Shown here in pieces: positions 43,999 to 53,043 of a stretch of DNA of 64,000 nucleotides (positions within the stretch are counted from its first letter, which is position 1; each line of letters starts with the position of its first letter). The notes under the pieces are model-generated. The model saw only the letters and a list, made by a program, of their open reading frames with translations, ran no database searches and was not told the origin of the DNA. Source of the DNA: Candidatus Eisenbacteria bacterium (GTDB taxonomy: Bacteria; Eisenbacteria; RBG-16-71-46); the NCBI GenBank assembly GCA_035712145.1, contig DASTBI010000187.1, positions 19,962 through 83,961 of the forward strand. The letters run 5' to 3'. Both the position numbers and the translations under genes were made by a program.

Positions 43999-45807
43999 TC
44001 AGACCTCCCGCGCGTACATGCCGAGGGCCTGGTTCCAGGCGCGCAGCGCGGCGATGCGCTCGGCGGGCGTGCCCGGCAGCGCGAACGGGCGGCGGCCGCG
44101 GGTGTCCACGATGAGGCCGACCACCCCGCCCGGAATCCGCGCCTCCAGCGACTTGCCCTTCCCGGCGCCGAGGTCGAAACCGCGTTCGGGAACCGCGGTG
44201 ATACGCGCCTCCCCTTCGGCCGGGAGCGGAAGCAGCGCCATCTCTCCGAACGGCACGCGGCGGTTGACGGGCGCGCCGGCGGAGGCGACTTCGACGGTCA
44301 CACAGGGATGCCCCTGCTTGCCCCCGCCCAGGGGGGCGAGCACGGCGCCGAGGCGGATCAGGCAGTCGCGCTCGAACACCTCGGCCGCGGCCTGCTCGTG
44401 CACGGTGGAGAGCACCCCGAGCTGGGGCGCCATGAAGATGCTGTCGACCGCGAGCTGGGTCAGGCCCTCGGGCAGGAAGGCGTCGATCATCATCATCGCC
44501 GCCTGCACGCGGCGCGGCGCGTGCGACAGCACCCCGCCGGATCCCACCAGCAAACCGAGGTCGAGCAGATTCACGAGCGTGGCCCCGCTCTGCGATTGCG
44601 CCATGATGTCGGAGATGGTGCGCTCGGTCTGCACGCCCTTGAGGCCGGTGGCCAGCATCTTGTGCTGGTCGAAGGCCAGGCGCAGGGCCTCCCTCGAGAT
44701 CGCCTGCTCGATCACCAGATCTTCGAGGGTCTGCGGGATCGTGGTGGGCCGGATCATCTTGTTCTTGATCCGGTTGCGCAGCTCGAGCTCGTCGACGTCG
44801 AAGGGCACCCAGCGCAGGATGTTGTCGATGCCCGCTTCGGCCATGACGTTCGACACCGAATAGCTCATGCCGAGGTTGGCGGAGACGGTGCGGTTGAAGA
44901 CCTCCTGGAACACCGAGAACACGTCGGTCGTGGCGCCACCGATGTCGACGCCGACCACCGACAGGCGATCGCGCTTCGCCACCTTCTCGATGATGATTCC
45001 GACCGCGCCCGGCGTCGGCATGATCGGCACGGGGCTCATCCCCATCAGCTTCTTGTATCCGGGTGCATGCGCCATCACGTGCTCCATGAACAGCTCGTGG
45101 ATGGCGTCGCGCGCGGGACCCAAATTCTCACGCTCGAGCGCGGGCCGCAGGTTGGGCACCACCGACAAGGCGGTCCGGCCGCCCAGCGTGTCCTGCACCA
45201 TGGAGGCCGCGTCGCGATTACCGGCGTAGATCACCGGCAGCTCGTAGCCGGCGCCGAGGCGCGCCTTGGGATCGGCCGCGGCGAGGATCTCGGCCATCTC
45301 CACCACGCGCTTGGTGTCGCCGCCGTCGGTCCCGCCGGAGAGCAGGATCATGTCGGGGCGAAGCTGCCGCAACCGCCGGATCTTCTCGTGCGGCCGCCGT
45401 CCGTCGTTCAGCGCGATCACATCCATCACGATCGCGCCGGCGCCGAGCGCCGCGCGCTGGGCGCTCTCGCCCGTCATCTGCAGCACCAGCCCCGACACCA
45501 TCATCTGGAGCCCGCCGCCGGCGCTCGACGTCGTGACGTAGAGGTCGACGCCCTGATCGCCTTGCTGCGGAGTGATGATCCGGTCGCCGTCGAGAATGCG
45601 CCGTCCCGCCAGCTCTTCCACCTCGCGCACCGCATTGAGCACGCCGCGAGTCACGTCCTCGAAGGGCGCCTCGACCGTGGTCGGCGCCTCGCCGCGCACC
45701 ACCAGCCGGAAATGATCTCCGCGCTTCTCGATCAGGATCGCCTTGGTGGTCGTGGATCCGCAGTCGGTGGCGAGGATGGAGCGGATGGACTCGGGGCGGA
45801 TCTCCAT
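43999..45807 (-). CDS. GlmL/MutL-like ASKHA-fold ATPase (glutamate-mutase-associated family)
   Basis: 602 aa. Two acidic nucleotide-binding loops of the ASKHA (actin/Hsp70/BadF) superfamily are clear: 'ILATDCGSTTTKAILIE' (Asp15) and 'VVGVDIGGATTDVFSV' (Asp288). The adenosine motif is 'LLVGSGGVLSHAP'. 'DMILLSGGTDGGDTKRVVEMAEIL' and 'PVIYAGNRDAA' are typical of the GlmL/MutL family (also OrX beside ornithine aminomutase), presumed reactivation/assembly factors for B12-dependent aminomutases. No mutase subunit is encoded in this window. The start is ambiguous: ATG 45807 (used here) or TTG 45822, which overlaps the upstream stop. Part of the gcv operon. Confidence 0.85.
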   Translation of the reverse strand: MEIRPESIRSILATDCGSTTTKAILIEKRGDHFRLVVRGEAPTTVEAPFEDVTRGVLNAVREVEELAGRRILDGDRIITPQQGDQGVDLYVTTSSAGGGLQMMVSGLVLQMTGESAQRAALGAGAIVMDVIALNDGRRPHEKIRRLRQLRPDMILLSGGTDGGDTKRVVEMAEILAAADPKARLGAGYELPVIYAGNRDAASMVQDTLGGRTALSVVPNLRPALERENLGPARDAIHELFMEHVMAHAPGYKKLMGMSPVPIMPTPGAVGIIIEKVAKRDRLSVVGVDIGGATTDVFSVFQEVFNRTVSANLGMSYSVSNVMAEAGIDNILRWVPFDVDELELRNRIKNKMIRPTTIPQTLEDLVIEQAISREALRLAFDQHKMLATGLKGVQTERTISDIMAQSQSGATLVNLLDLGLLVGSGGVLSHAPRRVQAAMMMIDAFLPEGLTQLAVDSIFMAPQLGVLSTVHEQAAAEVFERDCLIRLGAVLAPLGGGKQGHPCVTVEVASAGAPVNRRVPFGEMALLPLPAEGEARITAVPERGFDLGAGKGKSLEARIPGGVVGLIVDTRGRRPFALPGTPAERIAALRAWNQALGMYAREV

Positions 45808-45818
45808 GGGCGAGTGGC

Positions 45819-46154
45819 TCAACCTCGCGCTTCGGGTGGCGTCCTGGCGGCGCCGGCCTTGGCCGCCTGGCGCGCCAGCCGGGCGTCGTCGGCGTGGCGC
45901 TCGATGCTCTGGATCAGGGCCTCGACCGCCTCGCGGCGCTCGATGAGCTGCGCAAAGCGGCGATAGTCGGGGAACGAGAACACCGTCTGGATGAACGGCT
46001 CGAAGAAGATCAGCGCCTGACCGGCGAGCAGCGAGAGCGGCTTCCCGCTCTCGAGCGTGAGAATGGCGGGCAGCTCCATGCGCAGCTCGACCACGCGCGC
46101 GGCGAGGCGGTCGAGCAGGCCGCGCTCGTCCTGCGTCAGCGTCTCAGAGGCCAT
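45819..46154 (-). CDS. Small helical protein of unknown function in the gcv/GlmL operon
   Basis: 111 aa. 'ERGLLDRLAARVVELRMELPAILTLESGKPLSLLAGQALIFFEPFIQTVFSFPDYRRFAQLIERREAVEALIQSIERHADD' reads as mostly helical with one moderately hydrophobic stretch ('SLLAGQALIFFEPFIQTVF'), so it may be a peripheral membrane protein. Ala/Arg-rich tail. The ATG at 46154 overlaps the upstream 139-aa gene by 11 nt. No family recognised. Confidence 0.7.
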   Translation of the reverse strand: MASETLTQDERGLLDRLAARVVELRMELPAILTLESGKPLSLLAGQALIFFEPFIQTVFSFPDYRRFAQLIERREAVEALIQSIERHADDARLARQAAKAGAARTPPEARG

Positions 46155-46563
46155 GGCGCTCCAGGATCTGGTCCAGCGTTTCGCGGGCCGGCGCACCGGT
46201 GCCGGCGGGAAACGGCAGGAACAGCGCCCTGTAGGCGTCGAGCCAGTGCTGGCTCCGATAAGGCGAGAGCCAGACGCCGTCCGTCCGGCGCACCGCGCGG
46301 CGCAGCTGGTCCCACGCCCGGCGTTCGGCGAGCCAGCCGCTCTTCCGCACCACGCCGGACTCGTCGAGGCGGCACTGCACGGGAACGAATCCCGCCGCCA
46401 GCGTCGCCACACACACCACGCAGAGAATCAGCGTGGGGATGCCCGGCAATCCAAGCGAGGTCGCGAGCAGACAGCACGCGAGCGCCGCCACGAGCGCCGC
46501 GGCCGCCCGTCCGGGGCGATCCCGCCACGGGTTGTAGGACCACTCGAGCCACGATGTCGTCAT
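46144..46563 (-). CDS. Small membrane protein (two TMs plus PH-like soluble tail) of unknown function
   Basis: 139 aa. Two adjacent hydrophobic segments ('AAAALVAALACCLLATSLGL' and 'IPTLILCVVCVATLAAGFV') are followed by a beta-rich stretch 'CRLDESGVVRKSGWLAERRAWDQLRRAVRRTDGVWLSP', similar in plan to small PH/YcxB-like membrane proteins. The ATG at 46563 overlaps the gcvPB stop (ATGA). No SD of its own, so it is coupled to gcvPB. Function unknown. Confidence 0.72.
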   Translation of the reverse strand: MTTSWLEWSYNPWRDRPGRAAAALVAALACCLLATSLGLPGIPTLILCVVCVATLAAGFVPVQCRLDESGVVRKSGWLAERRAWDQLRRAVRRTDGVWLSPYRSQHWLDAYRALFLPFPAGTGAPARETLDQILERHGL

Positions 46564-48059
46564 GCGCGTGACGTCATCGCCTGTGCCGGGCTCGGCGCCG
46601 CCTTGGCGGCCTTCCAGTGAAGCTTGAGCTCCCGCGCGGCGCGGCCTTCGTCCAGCCGGCTGATCGGGGTCGTCAGCGGCGCATCGCGCAGCAAGTCGGG
46701 ATTCTCGGCGGCCTCGCGCGCGATCCGCTCCATGGCTTCGGCGAAGTGATCGAGACGATCCAGCGTCTCGGTCTCGGTGGGCTCGATCATCAGCGCTTCT
46801 TCGACGATCAGCGGGAAGTACACGGTGGGCGCGTGCACGCCGAAGTCGAGCAGGCGCTTGGCGACGTCCAGGGTCTTGATGCCATGGGCCCGCAATCGCC
46901 GCCCCGAGAGCACGAATTCGTGCATGCACGCCTGCTCGTAGGGCAGCTCATAGCTCTTCTGCAGGCGCCGCATGAGGTAGTTGGCGTTGAGGATCGCGGT
47001 GCGGCTCACCTGGCGCAGCCCCTCGGGCCCCAGGCTCGAGAGGTAGACGAGCGCGCGCACCAGGATGCCGAAGTTGCCGTGGAACGAGTGGATTCGGCCA
47101 ATGGTCTGCGGCCGGTCGTGAATCCACCGCAGCATGCCGTCGCTCTCGTGGAGGACGGGAGTGGGCAGGAACGGCTCGAGGTGCTTCGCCACCGCGACCG
47201 GGCCGGCGCCGGGGCCGCCGCCGCCGTGCGGCGTCGAGAAGGTCTTGTGGAGGTTGATGTGCATCACGTCGAAGCCGAGGTCGGCCGGCTTCACGAGGCC
47301 GACCAGCGCGTTCATGTTGGCGCCGTCCATGTAGACCTGCGCGCCCGCCCGATGCGCCATGGCCGTGACTTCGCGGATCTGGGGCTCGAAGAGGCCCAGC
47401 GTGTTCGGCACCGTGAGCATCACCGCCGCGGTGCGATCATCGAGCGCCTTGGACAGAGCATCGAGGCTCACCGTCCCGGCCTCGCTCGAAGGCACGGTGA
47501 CGGTCTCGAATCCCACCAGCGTCGAGGTCGCCGGATTGGTGCCGTGAGCCGAGTCCGGGACCAGCACGAAGTGCCGCTTGTCCCCTTCCCCTCGCGCGCG
47601 ATGCCAGGCGCGGATCAGCAAGAGGCCGGTCATCTCTCCTTGCGCGCCGGCTGCGGGTTGAGTCGTCACCGCGGCGAAACCGGTGATCTCGGCCAGCGCC
47701 TTCTGCAGCTCGTGGATGACGCGCAGCGCGCCCTGGCTGACGGCGTCGCTCGACAGCGGATGGGCGCGCGCGAAGCCGTGGGCGGCGGCGATCTCGTCGT
47801 TGATCTTCGGGTTGTGCTTCATGGTGCACGAGCCGAGCGGATAGAAGCCGCGGTCGATGTGGTGGTTCAGGATGGATAGCTCGATGAAGTGGCGCACCAC
47901 CTCGGGCTCGCTCACCTGCGGCAGGTCGAGCGAGGCGCGCAGCCGCGCCCCTGGCAGCAGCTGCGCCAGCGGCCGGGTCGGCACGTCGCAGGCGGGCAGG
48001 CTCGGTCCGCGATGACCCGGTCCTCCCTGCTCGATCAGCAGCCGGCGCTCGAGGTTCAT
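46560..48059 (-). CDS. gcvPB: Glycine dehydrogenase (decarboxylating), subunit 2 (P-protein beta)
   Basis: 499 aa. PLP-binding lysine in 'MHINLHKTFSTPHGGGGPGAGPV'; 'FYPLGSCTMKHNPKIN', 'TTQPAAGAQGEMTGLLLIRAW', 'PDSAHGTNPATS' and 'MDGANMNALVGLVKP' are all diagnostic. Together with GcvPA it decarboxylates glycine and passes the aminomethyl group to lipoyl-GcvH. The split P-protein is common in thermophiles and many non-proteobacterial phyla. The ATG at 48059 overlaps the gcvPA stop (ATGA). Confidence 0.97.
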   Translation of the reverse strand: MNLERRLLIEQGGPGHRGPSLPACDVPTRPLAQLLPGARLRASLDLPQVSEPEVVRHFIELSILNHHIDRGFYPLGSCTMKHNPKINDEIAAAHGFARAHPLSSDAVSQGALRVIHELQKALAEITGFAAVTTQPAAGAQGEMTGLLLIRAWHRARGEGDKRHFVLVPDSAHGTNPATSTLVGFETVTVPSSEAGTVSLDALSKALDDRTAAVMLTVPNTLGLFEPQIREVTAMAHRAGAQVYMDGANMNALVGLVKPADLGFDVMHINLHKTFSTPHGGGGPGAGPVAVAKHLEPFLPTPVLHESDGMLRWIHDRPQTIGRIHSFHGNFGILVRALVYLSSLGPEGLRQVSRTAILNANYLMRRLQKSYELPYEQACMHEFVLSGRRLRAHGIKTLDVAKRLLDFGVHAPTVYFPLIVEEALMIEPTETETLDRLDHFAEAMERIAREAAENPDLLRDAPLTTPISRLDEGRAARELKLHWKAAKAAPSPAQAMTSRA

Positions 48060-49402
48060 CTCGCCCCCGCCGCGCGCAAGGTCTCGGCCCAGCGTTCGAG
48101 ATCGCCCGCGGTGCGCTGCTCGGTGACCGCGACCAGCAGCCAGCGTTTCCACTCGGGACGGAATTGACCCAGGTCGACGCCCGGCAGGACGCCACGCTCG
48201 ATCCCGGCCTCGATCACGCGCGCCGCGTCGACCGGGCATTCGAGCACCAGCTCCCGAAAGTAAGCGCCGTCGTGCGCGCGCCGGTATCCCGGGATCTTCT
48301 CCGCCAGCTCGGCGGCGTGATGCGTCTTCTGGACGCATAGCTCGGCCACCTCGCGCAGGCCTTCACGGCCGAGGAGCGCCAGGTGAATGGTGGCGCGCAG
48401 CGCGAGGAGTCCCTGGTTGGTGCAGATGTTCGACGTGGCCTTCTCGCGCCGGATGTGCTGCTCGCGGGTCTGCAGCGTGAGCACGAATCCACGCCGGCCG
48501 TGACGATCGACGGTCTCGGCGGCGATGCGGCCGGGCATGCGCCGCACCAGCGCCTGCGTGCAGGCAAAGTAGCCCAGGAGGGGACCGCCGAAGCTCGGCG
48601 CGTTGCCGAGCGATTGGGCCTCGCCCACCACCAGATCGGCGCGGGCCGCGCCTTCGAGCGCACCCGGAGGCTCGAGCCATGCGAGCGCGATGGGATCGCA
48701 GCAGGCGATGGCCAGCGCCCCGGCCTCGTGCGCGAGCGTGTTCCACGTGGCCGGATTCTCGAGCAGGCCGAAGAAGTTCGGGTGCGCGTAGGCGACACAC
48801 GCCACTTCCGGCGACAACGCGGCCTTCAGAGCCTCGGACGTCCAGCGTCCGCTGGGGGCGTCCACGACCTGCAGGTCATCGCCGAGGTACGTGCGCAGCA
48901 CGGCGAGGTAGTGTGGATGCAGGCTGCCGGACGCCACGACGCGGCGCCGGCGGGTGTGGTGGCGCGACAGCAGAGCGGCTTCGACCACCGAGGTGGCGCC
49001 GTCGTACATCGAGGCGTTCGCCACGTCCATGCCCGTGAGCTCCACGATCATGCTCTGGAACTCGTAGATCGCGGTCAGCGTTCCCTGAGCGACCTCCGGC
49101 TGGTACGGCGTGTACGCGGTCGCGAATTCCGAACGCCCCGCCAGTGCATCCACGGCGGCGGGGATGTAATGGTCGTAGACGCCGCCGCCCATGAACGAGA
49201 CCGCCCGATCGGCGGCATTGAGCCGCGCCCAGTCGCCGAATTGCCGGCGCGCTTCGATCTCGGAGAGCGGGCCCGGGCTTCGCAGCGGCTTTTCCAGCCG
49301 GACCTCGGCGGGAAGGGCCTCGATCAGCGCCTCGGCCGATGCCACGCCGATCGATGCCAGCATTCGTTTTTCTTCGTCCTGGGTTCTGCCGATGTAGCTC
49401 AC
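48056..49402 (-). CDS. gcvPA: Glycine dehydrogenase (decarboxylating), subunit 1 (P-protein alpha)
   Basis: 448 aa. 'SYIGRTQDEEKRMLASIGV' N-terminus, 'FMGGGVYDHYIPAAVDAL', 'FATAYTPYQPEVAQGTLTAIYEFQSMI', 'GMDVANASMYDGATSVVEAALL' and 'QTREQHIRREKATSNICTNQGLLAL' are hallmark segments. Forms the P-protein heterodimer with GcvPB. The GTG start at 49402 overlaps the gcvH stop (GTGA), so the three genes are tightly coupled. Confidence 0.97.
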   Translation of the reverse strand: MSYIGRTQDEEKRMLASIGVASAEALIEALPAEVRLEKPLRSPGPLSEIEARRQFGDWARLNAADRAVSFMGGGVYDHYIPAAVDALAGRSEFATAYTPYQPEVAQGTLTAIYEFQSMIVELTGMDVANASMYDGATSVVEAALLSRHHTRRRRVVASGSLHPHYLAVLRTYLGDDLQVVDAPSGRWTSEALKAALSPEVACVAYAHPNFFGLLENPATWNTLAHEAGALAIACCDPIALAWLEPPGALEGAARADLVVGEAQSLGNAPSFGGPLLGYFACTQALVRRMPGRIAAETVDRHGRRGFVLTLQTREQHIRREKATSNICTNQGLLALRATIHLALLGREGLREVAELCVQKTHHAAELAEKIPGYRRAHDGAYFRELVLECPVDAARVIEAGIERGVLPGVDLGQFRPEWKRWLLVAVTEQRTAGDLERWAETLRAAGAR

Positions 49403-49791
49403 GCGTGATGTTCCTCGAGGAAGCGTTGATAGTCGTCGCTGCTCATCAGGCGCTTGACCTCGTCGGGATTCGAGGGCTTGAGCTTCAGCATCCAGCCTTC
49501 GCCATAGGGCGACTGGTTGACCAGGGCGGGGTTGTCGGTGAGCGATGCGTTGATCTCCACGACCTCGCCCGAGACCGGTGCGTACAGATCGCTCACGGTC
49601 TTCACCGCTTCCACCACCCCGAAGGGCTTCGACGCCTCGAGCGACTGGCCCACGTTGGGCAGTTCGACGAACACCACGTCACCGAGCTGCTCGGTGGCGT
49701 AACTGGTGATGCCCACCGTGATCACTCCATCCTCGAGCCGAGCCCACTCGTGCTCGTTCGTGTACCGCACGTCGTTCGGATAGGACGACAC
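49399..49791 (-). CDS. gcvH: Glycine cleavage system H protein
   Basis: 130 aa lipoyl carrier. 'YTNEHEWARLEDGVITVGITSYATEQLGDVVFVELP' and the lipoylation site Lys64 in 'GVVEAVKTVSDLYAPVSGEV' are conserved. Shuttles the aminomethyl group between P, T and L proteins; no L-protein (lpd) gene is in the window. GTG start at 49791 with SD GGAGGG. 25 nt after gcvT. Confidence 0.97.
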   Translation of the reverse strand: MSSYPNDVRYTNEHEWARLEDGVITVGITSYATEQLGDVVFVELPNVGQSLEASKPFGVVEAVKTVSDLYAPVSGEVVEINASLTDNPALVNQSPYGEGWMLKLKPSNPDEVKRLMSSDDYQRFLEEHHA

Positions 49792-49816
49792 CCAACCCTC
49801 CGCTTCGCACCCCGAC

Positions 49817-50923
49817 TCAGCGGTGCGAGCCCTGCGTATAGAAAGGACGTTTCACCACGCGCGCCGGAATGCTCGTCGATCCGGCGGACACGCTCAGAGG
49901 ACTCCCGATCGCAGCGACTCCGGGCTCGACGTACGCCATCCCGATGGCCTTCTCGAGGCTCGGTCCGAATCCGCCGCTCGTCACCACGCCGACCTTGCGG
50001 CCTTCCGCTTCCACGGCCATGCCGTGCCGCGGCACACGCCGGCCTTCCGCCTCGATGCCGACCAGCTTGCGGGGCAGGCCCTTCTCTTTCTGCTCGAGCA
50101 GCGCGCCTCTTCCCATGAAGTCCGGCTTGCCGAGCTTGACGGTCCATGCCAGACCGGCTTCGAGCGGCGACGTGGTGTCGTCGAGATCGTTGCCGTAGAG
50201 CATGTAGGCCATCTCGAGACGCAGCGAGTCGCGCGCCCCGAGCCCCACCAGATCGAGTCCGTGCGGCCGGCCGGCTTCCATCAGCCCCTCCCACACGGCG
50301 ATGGCGTGCCGCGGATGGAAGTAGAGCTCGAAGCCGTCCTCTCCCGTATACCCGGTGCGGGAGATCACCGCGGGCTCGCCGAACAGCGGTCCTTCGCAGA
50401 ACCGGTAGTAGCCGAGGTCGAGCGCCGCGTCCGGCACGTGGCCGCGCAGCACCTCCGGCGCGCGCGGTCCCTGCAGCGCCAGGAGCGCCGTCTCGTCGGA
50501 ACGGTCGACCAGCTCGACGCCCTGGGGCCGGCGCTCGTCGAGCCAGGCGAAGTCCTTGGTGACGTTCGAGGCGTTCACCACCATCATCAGGTGGTCCTTG
50601 AAGCGATAGACCAGAACGTCATCGACGACGCCGCCTTCCGGGCGGCACATCGGCGAGTAGAGCGCCTGCCCCGGCTCCAGCGCGGCCACGTCATTGGTGA
50701 CCATGCGGTTCACGAAGTCGATCGCCTGGTCGCCACGCACCAGGAACTCGCCCATGTGGGAGACGTCGAACAGGCCCACCGCCTCGCGGACCGCCCGATG
50801 CTCCCGCACGTCCCCGGTATAGCGCAGGGGCATCTCGAAGCCGGCGAAATCCACCAGCTTGGCGCCGGCGGCTCGATGCTGTGCGTGAAAAGGGGTGTGC
50901 TTGAGGGCGGTGGCGGGATGCAC
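49817..50923 (-). CDS. gcvT: Aminomethyltransferase (glycine cleavage system T protein)
   Basis: 368 aa. 'HPATALKHTPFHAQHRAAGAKLVDFAGFEMPLRYTGDVREH', 'GLFDVSHMGEF', 'MCRPEGGVVDDVLVYRF', 'SRTGYTGEDGFELY' and 'GLGARDSLRLEMAYMLYGND' are diagnostic; the folate-binding GYTGEDG is intact. Releases ammonia and makes 5,10-methylene-THF. The start is GTG at 50923 with SD CAGGAG 6 nt upstream; an earlier in-frame start at 50983 has no SD and adds non-homologous residues. First gene of the gcv-GlmL operon. Confidence 0.96.
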   Translation of the reverse strand: MHPATALKHTPFHAQHRAAGAKLVDFAGFEMPLRYTGDVREHRAVREAVGLFDVSHMGEFLVRGDQAIDFVNRMVTNDVAALEPGQALYSPMCRPEGGVVDDVLVYRFKDHLMMVVNASNVTKDFAWLDERRPQGVELVDRSDETALLALQGPRAPEVLRGHVPDAALDLGYYRFCEGPLFGEPAVISRTGYTGEDGFELYFHPRHAIAVWEGLMEAGRPHGLDLVGLGARDSLRLEMAYMLYGNDLDDTTSPLEAGLAWTVKLGKPDFMGRGALLEQKEKGLPRKLVGIEAEGRRVPRHGMAVEAEGRKVGVVTSGGFGPSLEKAIGMAYVEPGVAAIGSPLSVSAGSTSIPARVVKRPFYTQGSHR

Positions 50924-51081
50924 GAAGCGCTCCTGTGGGGTGCGAAACGCGCGGACGTTACCCGATGGCTGCGAGGCGATCAAGGCGACGAGATCAATCT
51001 CGCATGGGGGATTGAATCGACGAGCGCTCCTGTCGCCCGCGATTGCGCCACGACGGCCGAACTGATCGGGGTCTTGTAGTT

Positions 51082-51107
51082 CCTTGCTCTCTCCGGGGAG
51101 AGCAAGG
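51082..51107 (-). terminator. Terminator-like hairpin after kbl
   Basis: 10-bp stem CCTTGCTCTC / GAGAGCAAGG with a 6-nt loop, 9 nt past the kbl stop at 51117 on the minus strand. The following bases (GAACTACA) are only weakly T-rich. Confidence 0.6.
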
Positions 51108-51116
51108 AGTTACAAC

Positions 51117-52325
51117 CTACCGCGCGATTCCCTTGAGGACCCCGAACTCCTGCCCCACCTGGGCGAAGGCGGCGAGGGCGCGCTCGAGATGCGCGCGGTC
51201 GTGGGCGGCGGAGACCTGAACTCGAATGCGAGCCTGGCCGCGCGGCACCACCGGGAAGGAGAAGCCGATGACATAGATGCCGAGATCGAGCAGTCGCCGG
51301 GCCATGTCGTGAGCCAGCTTCTCGTCGTAGAGCATGATGGGAACGATGGGATGCGTGCCGGGCTTGATGTCGAAGCCCGCCTGGGTCAGGCCTTCACGGA
51401 AGAAGCGTGTGTTGGATTCGAGACGGTCCCGCAGCTCCGTGGTCGCCGAGAGTCGGTCGAGCACCGCGAGGCTCGCCCCGACGACGGCGGGCGGCAAGGT
51501 GTTGGAGAAGAGATAGGGCCGCGAGCGCTGGCGCAGCAGGTCGATGACCTCCCGCCGTCCGGTGGTGAATCCGCCGAGCGCGCCACCCAGGGCCTTGCCG
51601 AGCGTGCCGGTGATGATGTCGACGCGGCCCATCACGCCACAGTGCTCCGTGCTCCCACGCCCGGTCCTGCCCATGAAGCCCGTGGCATGGCAGTCATCGA
51701 CCATCACCAAGGCTTCGTAGCGGTCGGCCAGGTCGCAGATCGACTTCAGATCGGCGATCACGCCATCCATGCTGAACACGCCGTCGGTGGCGATCAGGCG
51801 GTACCGCGCCCCCTTGGCGACCGCTTCCTTCAGGCAGCGCTCGAGATCGGCCATGTCGTTGTTCTTGTAGCGCCACCGCTGGGCCTTGCACATGCGCACG
51901 CCGTCGATGATCGAGGCGTGGTTCAGCTCGTCGGAGATGATCGCGTCCTCCTCGCCGAGCAGCGGCTCGAAGAGCCCGCCGTTGGCGTCGAAGCACGCCG
52001 CATACAGGATGGTGTCCTCGGTCTTCAGGAACTCGGCGATCTTCTTCTCGAGCGACTTGTGGAGGTCCTGCGTGCCACAGATGAAGCGCACGGACGAGAG
52101 TCCGTATCCGCGCTCATCGATGGCGCGGTGCGCCGCCGCGATCACCTGGGGATCGCTCGACAGCCCGAGATAGTTGTTCGCGCACAGCACGAGCACCTTG
52201 CGCCCGTCGGCCAGCTCGACTTCGGGCCCCTGGGGCGATGCCAGGACGCGCTCGTCCTTCCACAGCCCGGCGTCCTTGATCTTGGCGAGCTCGGTCTGGA
52301 GGTGCGACTTCATCTGATCGAACAT
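51117..52325 (-). CDS. kbl: 2-amino-3-ketobutyrate coenzyme A ligase (glycine C-acetyltransferase)
   Basis: 402 aa alpha-oxoamine synthase. '[26 protein letters not shown]', '[25 protein letters not shown]', '[18 protein letters not shown]', '[23 protein letters not shown]' and the PLP lysine in '[15 protein letters not shown]' identify Kbl. Cleaves 2-amino-3-ketobutyrate with CoA to glycine and acetyl-CoA, the second step of threonine degradation. SD AAGGA precedes the ATG at 52325. Follows tdh and the intervening TonB-C gene. Confidence 0.95.
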   Translation of the reverse strand: MFDQMKSHLQTELAKIKDAGLWKDERVLASPQGPEVELADGRKVLVLCANNYLGLSSDPQVIAAAHRAIDERGYGLSSVRFICGTQDLHKSLEKKIAEFLKTEDTILYAACFDANGGLFEPLLGEEDAIISDELNHASIIDGVRMCKAQRWRYKNNDMADLERCLKEAVAKGARYRLIATDGVFSMDGVIADLKSICDLADRYEALVMVDDCHATGFMGRTGRGSTEHCGVMGRVDIITGTLGKALGGALGGFTTGRREVIDLLRQRSRPYLFSNTLPPAVVGASLAVLDRLSATTELRDRLESNTRFFREGLTQAGFDIKPGTHPIVPIMLYDEKLAHDMARRLLDLGIYVIGFSFPVVPRGQARIRVQVSAAHDRAHLERALAAFAQVGQEFGVLKGIAR

Positions 52326-52335
52326 GCTGTCATCC

Positions 52336-53040
52336 TTACGGAGGTGGGAAACGGAAAGGAATGGCGACGGTCGTCGCGACCGGCTCGTTCCCGATCTTTC
52401 CGGGTTTGAAGACCCATTGCTTCACTGCTTCGACTTCGAGGTCTTCGATTTCCGGCACGGGTGTCGCGCCGACCCCCCACTGAACCCACGCATCGAGAAC
52501 CCGTCCGGACCGGCACACCAGAGCGTTCACCACGCCGGATCCGGTCAGCTTGCGCGCCTTCACGGAGGCAGGAACCTCGGGATTCACGCGATTCAGGACC
52601 TCGGGAAGCTCGTCCACGGGCACATAATCGAGGCTTGAACCGTCGGCGGCCCACTTCTGGTTGGTCCCGAGGCAGTCGCTTGCGCCGGGAATCGCTCCCG
52701 GAACCAGTTCCACCCAGGCTTCGGCCGTATCAACGTCGCCCTTGGGTCCTCGCACGCAAAGGATTCGCGCGCGAACACCAGGGGCAGGCACGACGAAGGG
52801 TGCTCGGTAGATGCCGCTCGTCCCGCCGATACCGCCTCCACCGAGCGCAGTCCATCGGATCTCTCCCTTCGCACCTTCCGGGTCCGCAGGGGCGATCTTG
52901 AAGACTTGGGATGCTCCAGCCTCGATCCGAGCGTGCGGAGGCACGATCTGGAAGCCGGCTCGGTCTCCATACCCTCGCGGGGCGCTGGAAGCGATCGACA
53001 TGAGACTGAAAGCGACAAGAACGATCGGCCGCAGCGTCAA
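52336..53040 (-). CDS. Secreted TonB-C-terminal-domain protein between tdh and kbl
   Basis: 234 aa. Signal peptide '[19 protein letters not shown]'. An Ig-like region (about 30-115, '[46 protein letters not shown]') resembles big bacterial Ig domains. The C-terminal 90 residues form a TonB_C domain: '[44 protein letters not shown] ... [35 protein letters not shown]'. The usual TM-anchored, proline-rich TonB N-terminus is absent. Start TTG at 53040 with SD-like GGAGAGGAG, 3 nt after the tdh stop; an internal ATG is an alternative. Functional relation to threonine catabolism is unclear. Confidence 0.78.
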   Translation of the reverse strand: MTLRPIVLVAFSLMSIASSAPRGYGDRAGFQIVPPHARIEAGASQVFKIAPADPEGAKGEIRWTALGGGGIGGTSGIYRAPFVVPAPGVRARILCVRGPKGDVDTAEAWVELVPGAIPGASDCLGTNQKWAADGSSLDYVPVDELPEVLNRVNPEVPASVKARKLTGSGVVNALVCRSGRVLDAWVQWGVGATPVPEIEDLEVEAVKQWVFKPGKIGNEPVATTVAIPFRFPPP

Positions 53041-53043
53041 TGC

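Noticed and set aside
43024..45966. Very long open frame on the plus strand opposite the GlmL-like and KOW genes (and similar ones at 17218-19014, 54601-55839, 10344-12485)
   Set aside because: Antisense shadow frames of GC-rich genes: translated products are His/Arg/Gly/Ala-rich with no domain, and the opposite strand holds clearly identified proteins.
50924..51081. Possible glycine riboswitch upstream of gcvT
   Set aside because: None of the conserved tandem-aptamer motifs (GGAGAG, ACCGAAGGGGCAA type) could be found in the leader.
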